The notes below the pieces were generated by a model that was given only the letters and a program-made list of their open reading frames with translations, searched no databases and was not told the DNA's origin. A DNA stretch of 33,666 nucleotides from Oscillibacter valericigenes (lineage in GTDB: Bacteria > Bacillota > Clostridia > Oscillospirales > Oscillospiraceae). Below, in pieces: positions 15,551-23,736 of the stretch. Position 1 is the first letter of the stretch. Each line of letters begins with the position of its first letter. The stretch is taken from positions 1-33,666 of the forward strand of contig NZ_JACSNX010000026.1 of assembly GCF_016902445.1 (NCBI RefSeq), given 5' to 3'. The translations under genes and the position numbers were made by a program.

Positions 15551-15906
15551 TCGCATTTTCCACAAATCTCCTGTTCTGCGGCGGATGCATGTCCGCCCTT
15601 TTGGGGGCGCCTCTCCGCAGGATTGCATAAAGTCACAAAAACGGCAGCAAAAAATTGGTGATATTGCGCTCTTCCCTCCGGGGCGAAAAACTCGTAAATT
15701 ATATATATTGGGACATGGCTCCCAAATCATTTTCATGGCCCGCACATGCTCTCCATTTCTCAGCTGTGCGAGGACCCAAAAAGGAGGAAATCATTCCGTT
15801 ACGGCTTACGGTGCGGCAGTGTGGAGACCTGTCGTAACGTGCGGCGCCCCTGCGGCTCCGCACAAGGCAGCTTTCGCGGAGGCGTGGCTGTCAAAGCCGG
15901 TGAAAC
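15551..15906 (+). other. Leader region before the ABC ATPase gene, structured, no gene
   Basis: No protein-like frame is visible. On the plus strand it shows a TTGGGA/TCCCAA hairpin near 15708-15725, a CGTTACG/CGTAACG pairing at about 15798 and 15833, and a GTGCGG/CCGCAC hairpin at about 15840-15865. GGAGGAAAT near 15783 looks like a ribosome site but is followed by ATT, not a usual start. I recognise no riboswitch family. A clear -35/-10 pair for the ATPase gene was not found. Confidence 0.4.
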
Positions 15907-17106
<1,200 letters not shown>

Positions 17107-17120
17107 GATCCATTTGCGTG

Positions 17121-17157
17121 AAAAAAGGTCCCCGGTAGCATCACCGGGGACCTTTTT
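17121..17157 (+). terminator. Terminator of the ABC ATPase gene
   Basis: Arms GGTCCCCGGT and ACCGGGGACC around AGCATC, flanked by an A run and TTTTT. Confidence 0.92.
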
Positions 17158-17173
17158 CTCTTATGGCGCCCCA

Positions 17174-17316
17174 CAGGGCGGCCCGCCAACTGCGTGCCCA
17201 GCGCAGCGGGGCGCAGTTGGAAAGGAGGGGCAAGGGAAGGGAGCGGGCGGATGACGTCTTTTTTTGCCTTAGGCATAAAAAGACGTCGGAGCAAAGCGGA
17301 CTTTGCTCCGACGTGG
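17174..17316 (-). repeat. 145-bp intergenic hairpin element, copy 2 (inverted)
   Basis: Inverted near-copy of 11666-11809. Read on the minus strand, the shared sequence begins exactly at the CCA end of tRNA-Ser (CCACGTCGG), and the first hairpin plus TTTTT serves as that tRNA's terminator. Copy 1 has no tRNA in front of it. Confidence 0.9.
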
Positions 17317-17404
17317 CGGAGATGGAGAGATTCGAACTCTCGCGCGCTGTTACACGCCTACCGCATTTCGAGTGCGGACCCTTCAACCACTTGGGTACAT
17401 CTCC
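17314..17404 (-). tRNA. tRNA-Ser (anticodon CGA)
   Basis: 91 bases with CCA encoded. Acceptor arms GGAGATG and CATCTCC, discriminator G. Anticodon stem CCGCA/TGCGG around CTCGAAA, and a long variable arm as expected of class II. It reads UCG. Confidence 0.95.
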
Positions 17405-17432
17405 TGATCTGTCCCACAGAACGGGTGTGTCT

Positions 17433-17461
17433 ATTATGCCATATTTTTCTCTGGGATGCAA
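17433..17461 (-). promoter_or_regulatory. Promoter of tRNA-Ser
   Basis: On the minus strand, TTGCAT (17461-17456), a 17-base spacer, CATAAT (17438-17433), 29 bases before the tRNA 5' end. Confidence 0.75.
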
Positions 17462-17561
17462 GTGCAGCCTGATCCGGCGGAAAAATTTCCGCCGGGCGGA
17501 ACTTCGGCCGGAGATGCCGCATAGACTGCTGGAGACAGCTTTTCGGAAAGGCGGGATCTCA

Positions 17562-18200
17562 TTGCGGCCGATGGTGTTCATCTGGGGCGTGCCGGAGCAG
17601 TACGGGAATTACCGGCGGGCGGTGGCAGCGGCGGGGGGACGGGCCCGCATATCCCGGGACCTGTCGGAGACCGGCGGGTGCGATGCCCTGCTGCTGCCGG
17701 GCGGCGGGGACCTGGAGCCCCGGCGGTACGGTCAGGCCAACACTGCCAGCCGGGACCTGGAGCCGGAACGGGACGAGGCGGAGCTGCTCCTGCTGGAGCG
17801 GTTCACAGCGGCGGGCAGGCCTGTGTTGGGCATCTGCCGGGGGATGCAGGTGCTCAATGTGTTCTTCGGCGGCACCCTGCTCCAGGACCTGCCGGGCCAC
17901 AGCCAGGCTGCGGGCCGGGACCGGCTCCACCGGGTGCGGACGGCGCCGTCGCCGCTGCGGGAGCTGTACGGGCAGGATGTCGTCGTCAACAGCGCCCACC
18001 ATCAGGCGGCGGACCGGCTGGGCAGCGGGCTCCGGGCAGTCCAGTGGGCGCCGGACGGCGTGGTGGAGGCGGCGGTCCATGAGACGCTGCCGGCATGGGG
18101 CGTCCAGTGGCATCCGGAGCGGCTGTCGGGGCCTTTTGCACTGCCCGGCGCGGCAGAGGGCACTCCGCTGATCGCTGCCTGGCTGGCGCGCTTCGGATGA
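17562..18200 (+). CDS. Class-I glutamine amidotransferase-like peptidase (C26, gamma-glutamyl hydrolase type)
   Basis: A 212-aa cytoplasmic hydrolase of the PuuD/peptidase C26 group, which cleaves gamma-glutamyl bonds. The nucleophile elbow GICRGMQVLNV is at about residue 87, with ALLLPGGGDLEPRRYG before it. The catalytic His-Glu are in AWGVQWHPERL at about residue 180, and NSAHHQAADRLG is also typical. TTG 17562 is chosen over ATG 17571 because AAAGGCGGG lies about 7 bases before the former and 15 before the latter. It is shorter than the usual 240 or so residues, mainly at the N-terminus and between the elbow and the HxE. No polyamine genes adjoin it, so the substrate is open. Confidence 0.85.
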   Translation: MRPMVFIWGVPEQYGNYRRAVAAAGGRARISRDLSETGGCDALLLPGGGDLEPRRYGQANTASRDLEPERDEAELLLLERFTAAGRPVLGICRGMQVLNVFFGGTLLQDLPGHSQAAGRDRLHRVRTAPSPLRELYGQDVVVNSAHHQAADRLGSGLRAVQWAPDGVVEAAVHETLPAWGVQWHPERLSGPFALPGAAEGTPLIAAWLARFG

Positions 18201-18240
18201 GGAAACTTGAAAAAAACAGGAAAAGATGCGAAGATACCGC

Positions 18241-18269
18241 TTGACAGCAGGGGAAGTCCATGGTAATAT
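18241..18269 (+). promoter_or_regulatory. Promoter of the tRNA cluster
   Basis: Consensus TTGACA (18241-18246), 17-base spacer, TAATAT (18264-18269), 32 bases before tRNA-Gly. Confidence 0.88.
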
Positions 18270-18301
18270 ATCTAAGCTGACGATTTCCACGGAGGGCAGA
18301 C

Positions 18302-18376
18302 GCAGGTGTAGCACAATGGTCAGGGCACCAGCCTTCCAAGCTGGGGATGCGAGTTCGATTCTCGTCACCTGCTCCA
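18302..18376 (+). tRNA. tRNA-Gly (anticodon UCC)
   Basis: 75 bases with CCA. Acceptor GCAGGTG/CACCTGC, discriminator T, anticodon stem CCAGC/GCTGG around CTTCCAA. Confidence 0.95.
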
Positions 18377-18385
18377 ATCAAATTC

Positions 18386-18462
18386 GCGCCAGTAGCTCAG
18401 CTGGATAGAGCAACTGCCTTCTAAGCAGTAGGCCAGGGGTTCGAGTCCCTTCTGGCGTACCA
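18386..18462 (+). tRNA. tRNA-Arg (anticodon UCU)
   Basis: 77 bases with CCA. Acceptor GCGCCAG/CTGGCGT (a G-U first pair), discriminator A, anticodon stem ACTGC/GCAGT around CTTCTAA. Confidence 0.94.
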
Positions 18463-18514
18463 ACTCCTTCCTGTCGAGATCGTCTGTGGATACCTGTTGA
18501 GGTTCTCAATATGT

Positions 18515-18592
<78 letters not shown>

Positions 18593-18599
18593 GACAAGA

Positions 18600-18630
18600 G
18601 GGGATCGGGGTCACCCCCGATCCCCTGTTT
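18600..18630 (+). terminator. Hairpin between tRNA-His and tRNA-Gln
   Basis: Arms GGGGATCGGGG and CCCCGATCCCC, followed by TGTTTTCC. It may end part of the transcripts or act as a processing signal. Confidence 0.65.
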
Positions 18631-18640
18631 TCCTTCCCAT

Positions 18641-18715
18641 TGGGGCGTAGCCAAGTGGTAAGGCAAGGGACTTTGACTCCCTCATCCGCTGGTTCGAGTC
18701 CAGCCGTCCCAGCCA
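18641..18715 (+). tRNA. tRNA-Gln (anticodon UUG)
   Basis: 75 bases with CCA. Acceptor TGGGGCG/CGTCCCA, discriminator G, anticodon stem AGGGA/TCCCT around CTTTGAC. Confidence 0.95.
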
Positions 18716-18760
18716 GGCCATTCCGCTGTCCCGAGGGACGGCTGCAATAGAATACCATGT

Positions 18761-18836
18761 GATCCGTTAGCTCAGCAGGCAGAGCAACTGCCTTTTAAGC
18801 AGTGGGTCCGGGGTTCGAATCCCCGACGGGTCACCA
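18761..18836 (+). tRNA. tRNA-Lys (anticodon UUU)
   Basis: 76 bases with CCA. Acceptor GATCCGT/ACGGGTC, discriminator A, anticodon stem ACTGC/GCAGT around CTTTTAA. Confidence 0.95.
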
Positions 18837-18837
18837 C

Positions 18838-18868
18838 AAAAAAGGACATCCTCTGGATGTCCTTTTTT
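18838..18868 (+). terminator. Terminator of the tRNA cluster
   Basis: Arms AAAAAAGGACATCC and GGATGTCCTTTTTT around TCT. Confidence 0.92.
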
Positions 18869-18909
18869 GTGGGTCCCGGCGGCCGGAGGCAGCCTTCACC
18901 CTCCGGTGA

Positions 18910-18996
18910 TTGAAATGCTCGGGCGAAGTAAATTCGCCCTCCGCCAAGGTTTCGCCTGCGGCAAAACGCTTGTACGGCGCAAACGCGCCGCCCCGC
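18910..18996 (+). repeat. 87-bp intergenic hairpin element, copy 2
   Basis: Partner of 11511-11597. First stem GGGCGAA/TTCGCCC (paired changes relative to copy 1), second GTTTCGCC/GGCAAAAC with one mismatch, third CGGCGC/GCGCCG. Confidence 0.85.
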
Positions 18997-19045
18997 CGTG
19001 CGGGGCCCCATCCCGTGATGTATCTTTTTCGTCAACACATGACAC

Positions 19046-19083
19046 GTCGTCGCGGACTGCATATCGTTCGCGACGACTTTTTT
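19046..19083 (+). terminator. Terminator-like hairpin
   Basis: Arms GTCGTCGCG and CGCGACGAC with a 14-base loop and TTTTTT after it. No gene upstream needs it. Confidence 0.65.
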
Positions 19084-19207
19084 ACAACAGTCATCGCTCA
19101 CTCATTCCGCCGCTCCTCCTCTCCAGACCGGACCCGTTACGCAGGGCTTCGGCTTGGTTTTGGTAACAAACCTGAAGCCGCGGCATCTATCGTGTTGGGA
19201 TGTTCCG

Positions 19208-19245
19208 AAAAGAAAGACATGACCGCAGGTCATGTCTTTCTTTTT
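19208..19245. terminator. Terminator-like hairpin
   Basis: Arms AAAAGAAAGACATGACC and GGTCATGTCTTTC around GCA, ending TTTTT; A and T runs on both sides. Confidence 0.75.
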
Positions 19246-19359
19246 GGCCCTGCCCACCTGCGGCGGCATGTCCTGAAAACACGATGCAAAGAGCATCGTA
19301 GACACATCGCCGGGGATGTATTATGATAAATGCATCAGGAGAAGAGAGGCGGTGCATGG

Positions 19360-19797
19360 ATGAAATACTGTGCGCACTGCGGTGCGGAGCTGGAAGATGG
19401 GGCTGCGGTGTGTCCCCGGTGCGGTGCTGCCTGCCGGGAGATCTCATAGGTCCCGCCTATGCTGGAGGACCGATCTGAGGCGGGACTGAATGTCCTGTCG
19501 TTTCTGGCTCCGCTGGTGGGGCTGATCCTCTATTTGATCTATCGGGGCAATATGCCCTGCCGGGCAAGGGGGATCAAGAAGGCCGGTCTGCTGGGACTGG
19601 GGCTGAGCGTGCTGCTGGTGGCCTGCATCGGAGTTTTTGCAGGCGGGGAGATCGCCCGGCAGAATGAGATCCGAGAGGCCCAGGAGGCGGCGGAACAGGC
19701 CCGGCAGCGGGCGGACGACCTTCACCGGCAGAGCCAGGAGATCCAGGAGGCGCTGGAAAACGCCCGGCGGGCCCTGGAGAGCTATTACGGCAGCTGA
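19360..19797 (+). pseudogene. Zinc-ribbon membrane protein interrupted by an in-frame TAG
   Basis: From ATG 19360 the frame gives a zinc ribbon with two CxxC pairs (YCAHCGAELEDGAAVCPRCGAAC). It hits TAG at codon 30 (19447-19449), then continues in the same frame for 115 codons to TGA 19795. The second part has two membrane helices (about residues 42-60, FLAPLVGLILYLIY, and 70-90, GLLGLGLSVLLVACIGVFAG) and a C-terminal coiled coil (QNEIREAQEAAEQARQRADDLHRQ). Zinc ribbon, linker and TM pair in one protein is a common small-membrane-protein layout, so both halves belong together. The amber could be a real mutation, an error, or readthrough. A restart at ATG 19459 would make the membrane part alone. 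The function is unknown. Confidence 0.72.
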
Positions 19798-19813
19798 GAC
19801 AGCCTGAAAAAAC

Positions 19814-19844
19814 GGGGAGGACGCGGATCACCCGCGTCCTCCCC
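19814..19844 (-). terminator. Terminator of the Pro/Glu-rich membrane protein gene
   Basis: Arms GGGGAGGACGCGG and CCGCGTCCTCCCC. The T run (GTTTTTTC) is on the minus-strand side, so it serves the gene ending at 19865. Confidence 0.85.
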
Positions 19845-19864
19845 ATCGCTCTGCCGGGGCACTG

Positions 19865-20524
19865 TCAGCCTCCGGCACACTTTTCACAGGGGGTCAGTCC
19901 CCGGGCCAGGGCCTCCTCCATGGTGGCGGGATAATAGGTGCCCCGGCCGCAGTTGTTGTCGTAGTGATACCGCTTTCCGGTCGCGGTGACATAGATGGTC
20001 CGCCCCTGGGGCGCAGAGACTGCGGGAGTCTCCGGCTCCGGAAGGGACTGGGCGGGTTCCTCGGAAGGCGCCTCCGGGATATCCGGCGGGGTCTCTGCCG
20101 AAGGCTGGGGCGCTTCCTCTGCCGGGGGGACAGGCGCCTGCTCTGCGGGCGCCTGCAGATCCTCCGGCACAGTCTCTGAAGATGCATCCTGGCTTACCGT
20201 CTGGCCCTGGGAGGATGCATCGGGCTCCTCCGGGACGGTCTCCTGGATCTCCTGCTGCCGGTCGTCCTCTGCCGGGGCCTGCGGTGCCGGCTCCAGCGGC
20301 GCGGTCAGGGCGGCGCCGATGACCAGCGCCGTCATGAGCAGCGCCTTGCCGCCCCCGCGCAGTTTGACCTGATACTTCCAGAACCGCTGCAGGGACTTGA
20401 CGGGGGCCGCCAGTACGGCGAACAGCAGGCACAGGACAGAGGAGACCGAGGGGAAGAACACGATGGCGCTGATGACCATGAACACCGTCAGGATCCAGCG
20501 CAGGAAGTTTGCTCCTTTGCGCAT
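19865..20524 (-). CDS. Membrane protein with Pro/Glu-rich linker and C-terminal HxxxxC/PCxxC domain
   Basis: A 219-aa protein. ATG 20524 is chosen because AAGGAG lies 7-8 bases upstream. Two or three hydrophobic segments (about residues 6-36 and 58-72) are followed by about 95 residues dominated by Pro, Glu, Ala, Gln and Ser, likely an extended extracellular arm. The last 40 residues carry TIYVTATGKRYHYDNNCGRGTYY ... RGLTPCEKCAGG. This resembles the small 'TGxxYHxxxC...PCxxC' metal-binding domain seen at the end of many clostridial surface or nuclease-like proteins; here the usual Gly-Cys is Asn-Cys. It lies 33 bases after the chromate transporter pair and may be co-transcribed. The function is not known. 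Confidence 0.7.
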   Translation of the reverse strand: MRKGANFLRWILTVFMVISAIVFFPSVSSVLCLLFAVLAAPVKSLQRFWKYQVKLRGGGKALLMTALVIGAALTAPLEPAPQAPAEDDRQQEIQETVPEEPDASSQGQTVSQDASSETVPEDLQAPAEQAPVPPAEEAPQPSAETPPDIPEAPSEEPAQSLPEPETPAVSAPQGRTIYVTATGKRYHYDNNCGRGTYYPATMEEALARGLTPCEKCAGG

Positions 20525-20557
20525 GGGGATTCTCCTTCCTTTACACAAGACTTCCGT

Positions 20558-21124
20558 TCAGAACTGGAAGATGATGCCGATCACCGCCGCCGCGGCAATG
20601 AACGCGATGGGGTGAAGCTTTTTCAGCGGTGTCCACTGCATCAGCACGAAGGCCGCCGCAGTCAGGGCCACCGCCGGCCATTTGACGGCGGGGAAGCTGT
20701 CTGGCGAGAGATCGCTGGACACAAAAAACACGGAAATGGCCACGGTGATCCCTGCGGACACGATCAGAGCGGTGGAGGCGGGCCGCAGGCCGGAGAACAC
20801 GGCCTCCACGCTGCGGTTGTTGCGGAACTTGCTGAGAAAGCTGGCAATGACCAGGATAATGATGATGCCCGGCGTAATGACGCCCAGCGTGGCCAGCAGG
20901 GCGCCGGGGACGCCTGCAGTCTCATAGCCCACGTAGGTGGCCATGTTGACGCCCAGGGGGCCGGGGGTGGACTCGGACACGGCGATCATGGTGGTCAGGT
21001 CCTGGTTGGTGAACCAGCCGGTCTCCTCCCCCATGTGCTGGAGGAAGGGAATGGTGGCCATGCCGCCGCCGATGGAGAACAGGCCGGTCTTGAAGAATTC
21101 ATAGAACAGCTGAAGAAGGATCAT
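20558..21124 (-). CDS. Chromate transporter family protein, second half of a split pair
   Basis: A 188-aa membrane protein with one CHR domain. GLFSIGGGMATIPFLQHM is at about residue 13 and SESTPGPLGVNMATYVGYE at about residue 50, the two family motifs (GGGxAxxP and PGP), followed by about four more helices. Short CHR proteins work as pairs with opposite topology. This one overlaps its partner by 4 bases (ATGA). The family exports chromate in some bacteria; in gut anaerobes the natural substrate is not known. Confidence 0.88.
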   Translation of the reverse strand: MILLQLFYEFFKTGLFSIGGGMATIPFLQHMGEETGWFTNQDLTTMIAVSESTPGPLGVNMATYVGYETAGVPGALLATLGVITPGIIIILVIASFLSKFRNNRSVEAVFSGLRPASTALIVSAGITVAISVFFVSSDLSPDSFPAVKWPAVALTAAAFVLMQWTPLKKLHPIAFIAAAAVIGIIFQF

Positions 21125-21726
21125 GCCGCATCCTCCTTCCCCCGGTTCTTCGTCCGGAACAGCAGCCAGCCCGCGATGCCGGCCAGCACCACCAGCACGG
21201 CAGGATTGGCCAGCAGATTCAGCACCGAGCCTGCCGCAGAGTCAGCGGGAAGGTCCAGCAGACCGGCCAGCTCACCCAGGACCAGCACCCCCAGAAAGAC
21301 GCACAGGGAGGGGGCGTTCTTCAGGGTGGTCTTGCCCAGCTTCAGCACACTGGAGAGGATCAGAGCCACCACCACGGCATTGATGCCCGCAAGAGCGTGC
21401 TGCACCGCCGGATAGTCGGAAAAATTGGCCAGGAAGGCGGCGATGATGGTGATGACCACGAAGCTGGGGAACACCACTCCCAGGGCTGCCACGATGCCGC
21501 CGGGGATCTTCCGCAGCTGGTGGCCGATGAACACGGAGGTGTTCACGGCGATGATGCCCGGCGTGCACTGGCCCAGGGCGTAGTAATCGGTGATGGCCTC
21601 GTCCGTCACCCAGTGCTTTTTCTCCACCACCTCCCGCTGCAGGATGGGCAGCATGGCGTACCCGCCGCCGAAGGTGCAGACGCCCACCTTGGCGAAGGTC
21701 AGAAACAGATCCACATAGAAATTCAA
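21121..21726 (-). CDS. Chromate transporter family protein, first half of a split pair
   Basis: A 201-aa membrane protein. TTG 21726 is preferred: GAAAGGA lies about 10 bases upstream, the protein then starts NFYVDLFLTFAKVGVCTFGGGYAMLP, and no ATG occurs at the right place (an ATG at 21813 would add a non-family, charged stretch). Motifs FGGGYAMLP (about residue 19) and GQCTPGIIAVNTSVF (about residue 52) match the CHR family. It overlaps the second half by 4 bases. Confidence 0.86.
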   Translation of the reverse strand: MNFYVDLFLTFAKVGVCTFGGGYAMLPILQREVVEKKHWVTDEAITDYYALGQCTPGIIAVNTSVFIGHQLRKIPGGIVAALGVVFPSFVVITIIAAFLANFSDYPAVQHALAGINAVVVALILSSVLKLGKTTLKNAPSLCVFLGVLVLGELAGLLDLPADSAAGSVLNLLANPAVLVVLAGIAGWLLFRTKNRGKEDAA

Positions 21727-21784
21727 GGGAAAACAGTCCTTTCTCTCAGATAGGGCCGCATCCGGCCCGTGTCTCGCTTCCCGT

Positions 21785-21813
21785 ATCATACCGCGGTTCA
21801 GGGGGAAAAGCAA
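21785..21813 (-). promoter_or_regulatory. Promoter of the chromate transporter pair
   Basis: Minus strand TTGCTT (21813-21808), 17-base spacer, TATGAT (21790-21785). It would give a leader of about 50 bases to TTG 21726 and supports that start. Confidence 0.7.
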
Positions 21814-21845
21814 GCCGGTAAGGGCCGCCTTTGCGGCGGAAGCCC

Positions 21846-21886
21846 CAAAAATCCCGGCGGCATCCCTCGAAAAGGATGCCGCCGGG
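21846..21886 (-). terminator. Terminator of the flavin reductase-like gene
   Basis: Arms CCCGGCGGCATCC and GGATGCCGCCGGG with an 8-base loop; ATTTTTGG follows on the minus strand. Confidence 0.85.
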
Positions 21887-21897
21887 TGCAGCTGATC

Positions 21898-22467
21898 TTA
21901 TTTTGCCAGCTCCGCGCCGGTGTGCCAGGCCCGGCCCACCTTCTCGCCGATGGCGTAGTAGCCTGCCTGGAACTGGTCGAAGACAAAGGCGTTGAGGCGG
22001 GAGGGCACCACCCGGCCCTTCTCATCCAGCACGGCTTCCTCCGCCAGGACGCCCACGATCTCGCCCAGCACCCGGAAGCCGTAGGCAGTGTGCTGGCACT
22101 CTGCCACCCTGCACTCCAGAATCAGCGGAAACTCCTCCACCACAGGAGCGTCCACCTTTTCGCTCCTGACGGCGTGGAGGCCGCTGCGGGCGAATTTGTC
22201 CGGCATCTTGTTGCCGGTGGCGATGCCGAAGAAGTCCGCCTCCTTGATGTGGGGGATGTCGGCAATGCTCAGGGTGAAGGCGCCCCGGGCCTTGATGTTC
22301 TCCGCCGTCTTGTGGTCCTCGTCGATGTTCAGTGCCACCATGTTCTCAGCGCACACACCGCCCCAGGCCATGTTCATCACGTCCACCGTGCCGTCGGCGC
22401 CGTAGGTGGCGATCATCAGCACGGGCATGGGGAATGTATAGGGCTTCACGCCCAGGTCCTTTTTCAT
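21898..22467 (-). CDS. Flavin reductase-like FMN-binding protein
   Basis: A 189-aa cytoplasmic protein of the split-barrel flavin reductase group. The N-terminal VKPYTFPMPVLMIATYGADGTVDVMNMAWGG is the usual start of the family. NIDEDHKTAENIKARGAFTLSIADI (about residues 48-72), the FMN-contact region FFGIATGNKMPDKFARSGL (about residues 80-98) and LECRVAECQ (about 117) follow in the expected order. GGAGG lies 8 bases upstream of ATG. It may reduce or carry FMN or act as an oxygen or quinone defence protein; the substrate is open. It is divergent from the SGNH hydrolase gene. Confidence 0.86.
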   Translation of the reverse strand: MKKDLGVKPYTFPMPVLMIATYGADGTVDVMNMAWGGVCAENMVALNIDEDHKTAENIKARGAFTLSIADIPHIKEADFFGIATGNKMPDKFARSGLHAVRSEKVDAPVVEEFPLILECRVAECQHTAYGFRVLGEIVGVLAEEAVLDEKGRVVPSRLNAFVFDQFQAGYYAIGEKVGRAWHTGAELAK

Positions 22468-22511
22468 GGGTCATCCCTCCGTTCCAGATTGCTGGACTTT
22501 TGTCCATCCCC

Positions 22512-22539
22512 ATTATAAAATGGGCAGGAGAAAAAACAA
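22512..22539 (-). promoter_or_regulatory. Promoter of the flavin reductase-like gene
   Basis: Minus strand TTGTTT (22539-22534), 16-base spacer, TATAAT (22517-22512). Confidence 0.65.
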
Positions 22540-22564
22540 GTACCCACATTCCGGTAAGGTACTT
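22538..22564. promoter_or_regulatory. Possible operator between flavin reductase-like and SGNH genes
   Basis: Inverted repeat AAGTACC (22538-22544) and GGTACTT (22558-22564), 13 bases apart, directly beside the -35 of the minus-strand promoter. The spacing suits a dimeric repressor such as HxlR or MarR types; no such regulator gene is in the window. Confidence 0.4.
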
Positions 22565-22611
22565 ACCCTCAGGGAAGCACCCTGCCGCAGGGGGAGAAGG
22601 GAGATCCCGCA

Positions 22612-23196
22612 ATGACGGTCCTCTGCTACGGCGATTCCAACACCTATGGCTTCGATCCCCGGTCCTGGCTGGGGGAGCGGTATCCGGCGGACGTGCGGTG
22701 GACGGGCCTGCTGGCCCGCAAGACCGGCTGGACGATCCTGGAGGAAGGACAAAACGGCCGGGAGATCCCCGCCCGGCCCGGAGATCTGGCGGAGCTGGCC
22801 CGGCTGTCCGGCCGGGCGGATGTCACGGCGGTGATGCTGGGCACCAACGATCTGCTGGCCAATGCCTGGTTCACGGCGGAGGATGTGACCGTCCGCATGC
22901 AGAGCTGTCTGGAGGCCCTGACGGCTGTCCGGCCGGCATCCTCCGTGCTGCTGATCGCCCCGCCGCCCATGGTGCCCGGCACCTGGGTGGGGGAGGAGCG
23001 GCTGCTGCGGGAGTCCGCCCGGCTGGCGGACTGCTGCCGCCGTCTGGCGGCGGAACAGGGCACCGCCTTTGCAGACGCGGGGCAGTGGGGCGTCTCCCTG
23101 CTCTTTGACGGGGTCCACTTCTCCCCGGAGGGGCACCGGGCCTTTGCCGATGGGATCCGCCGGGCGCTGGAGCTGCTGGCGGCAGACCGGGCGTGA
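22612..23196 (+). CDS. SGNH/GDSL-type esterase
   Basis: A 194-aa hydrolase. The four blocks are visible: block I CYGDSNTYG (nucleophile Ser9), block II Gly in EGQNGREI (about residue 48), block III GTNDLLAN (about residue 77) and block V DGVHFSPEGH with the catalytic Asp-x-x-His (about residue 166). There is no signal peptide, so it acts inside the cell. The GDSN start and VRWTGLLA resemble arylesterase/TesA-like acyl hydrolases active on small esters. GGGAG stands 8 bases before ATG. It has its own terminator. Confidence 0.88.
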   Translation: MTVLCYGDSNTYGFDPRSWLGERYPADVRWTGLLARKTGWTILEEGQNGREIPARPGDLAELARLSGRADVTAVMLGTNDLLANAWFTAEDVTVRMQSCLEALTAVRPASSVLLIAPPPMVPGTWVGEERLLRESARLADCCRRLAAEQGTAFADAGQWGVSLLFDGVHFSPEGHRAFADGIRRALELLAADRA

Positions 23197-23224
23197 GCCG
23201 GGCCGTCTGAAAAACAGGATACAG

Positions 23225-23267
23225 CCATCCCCCTTCCCGCACCGCGGGAAGGGGGATGGTTGTTTTT
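23225..23267 (+). terminator. Terminator of the SGNH esterase gene
   Basis: 16-bp stem, arms CCATCCCCCTTCCCGC and GCGGGAAGGGGGATGG around ACC, then TTGTTTTT. Confidence 0.93.
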
Positions 23268-23274
23268 ACGCAGG

Positions 23275-23303
23275 GCGGCTGCCGCAGGGCAGCCGCTTTT
23301 TTT
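23275..23303 (+). terminator. Second terminator-like hairpin
   Basis: Arms GCGGCTGCC and GGCAGCCGC, followed by seven Ts; a back-up terminator for the SGNH gene. Confidence 0.75.
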
Positions 23304-23343
23304 GCCCGGATCGTTCGGAAAAGCCGGTGCGCTCAGGACCGTT

Positions 23344-23577
23344 TCAGCCAGCAGAGCTATCATCAGACCCGGGGCCGCCGGCGGGCGGATCCCGGCGGAG
23401 CGCCTCCTCCTGCTTCTGGGCGGCCTGCTCTTTCTTCAGGGCCTCCAGTCCCAGACGGATCAGCTCCACCGTCGCCTCTGAACGGGTTTGAAAACGGTGT
23501 TCAAATCGGAAATCCTCAATCTGCTGAAACAGCTCATTGTCCACGGATACCGTGTAACGCGGTCTGTCTGTCGCCAT
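23344..23577 (-). CDS. Ribbon-helix-helix (CopG-like) repressor
   Basis: A 77-aa DNA-binding protein. ATG 23577 is preferred to upstream in-frame codons because GAGGTG precedes it and the promoter at 23597-23625 leaves a short leader. The N-terminal strand RYTVSVDNEL (about residues 7-16) is followed by helix QQIEDFRFEHRF, a turn TRSEATV and helix VELIRLGLEALKKEQ, the RHH fold that binds DNA as a dimer. The tail is charged and disordered (QKQEEALRRDPPAGG). It probably binds the TGGTTCA boxes next to it and represses itself and the divergent gene. Confidence 0.78.
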   Translation of the reverse strand: MATDRPRYTVSVDNELFQQIEDFRFEHRFQTRSEATVELIRLGLEALKKEQAAQKQEEALRRDPPAGGPGSDDSSAG

Positions 23578-23596
23578 CCTTATCACCTCGGAGTCC

Positions 23597-23625
23597 ATTA
23601 TACACGAGTGAACCACCGGTGTAAA
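23597..23625 (-). promoter_or_regulatory. Promoter of the RHH gene with TGGTTCA box in the spacer
   Basis: Minus strand TTTACA (23625-23620), 17-base spacer, TATAAT (23602-23597). The spacer contains TGGTTCA (23615-23609), so a bound repressor would block the polymerase. Confidence 0.75.
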
Positions 23626-23646
23626 GAGACCAGAAACTGGAACCTC

Positions 23647-23675
23647 TTAACATTGGTTCAGTGAACCACTATAAT
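23647..23675 (+). promoter_or_regulatory. Promoter of the 59-aa gene with palindromic operator in the spacer
   Basis: TTAACA (23647-23652), 17-base spacer, TATAAT (23670-23675). The spacer is almost filled by the perfect palindrome TGGTTCA-G-TGAACCA (23654-23668). A further TGGTTCA box follows at 23685-23691. Confidence 0.82.
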
Positions 23676-23736
23676 AGATTAAATTGGTTCACTAATTCAC
23701 TTAACCACCAACAGTCACTGGAAAGGAGCTGTTTAT

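Larger units (their letters stand above)
18869..19359. other. Non-coding region between tRNA cluster and zinc-ribbon gene
   Basis: About 490 bases without a credible gene. It holds the second 87-bp element (18910-18996) and two terminator-like hairpins (19046-19083 and 19208-19245), with no gene between them. A perfect ACGATGC/GCATCGT inverted repeat lies at 19281-19299, about 60 bases before the next start, and could be an operator. The stretch 19084-19207 between the two hairpins could be a short transcript, but no promoter was found. Confidence 0.6.
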
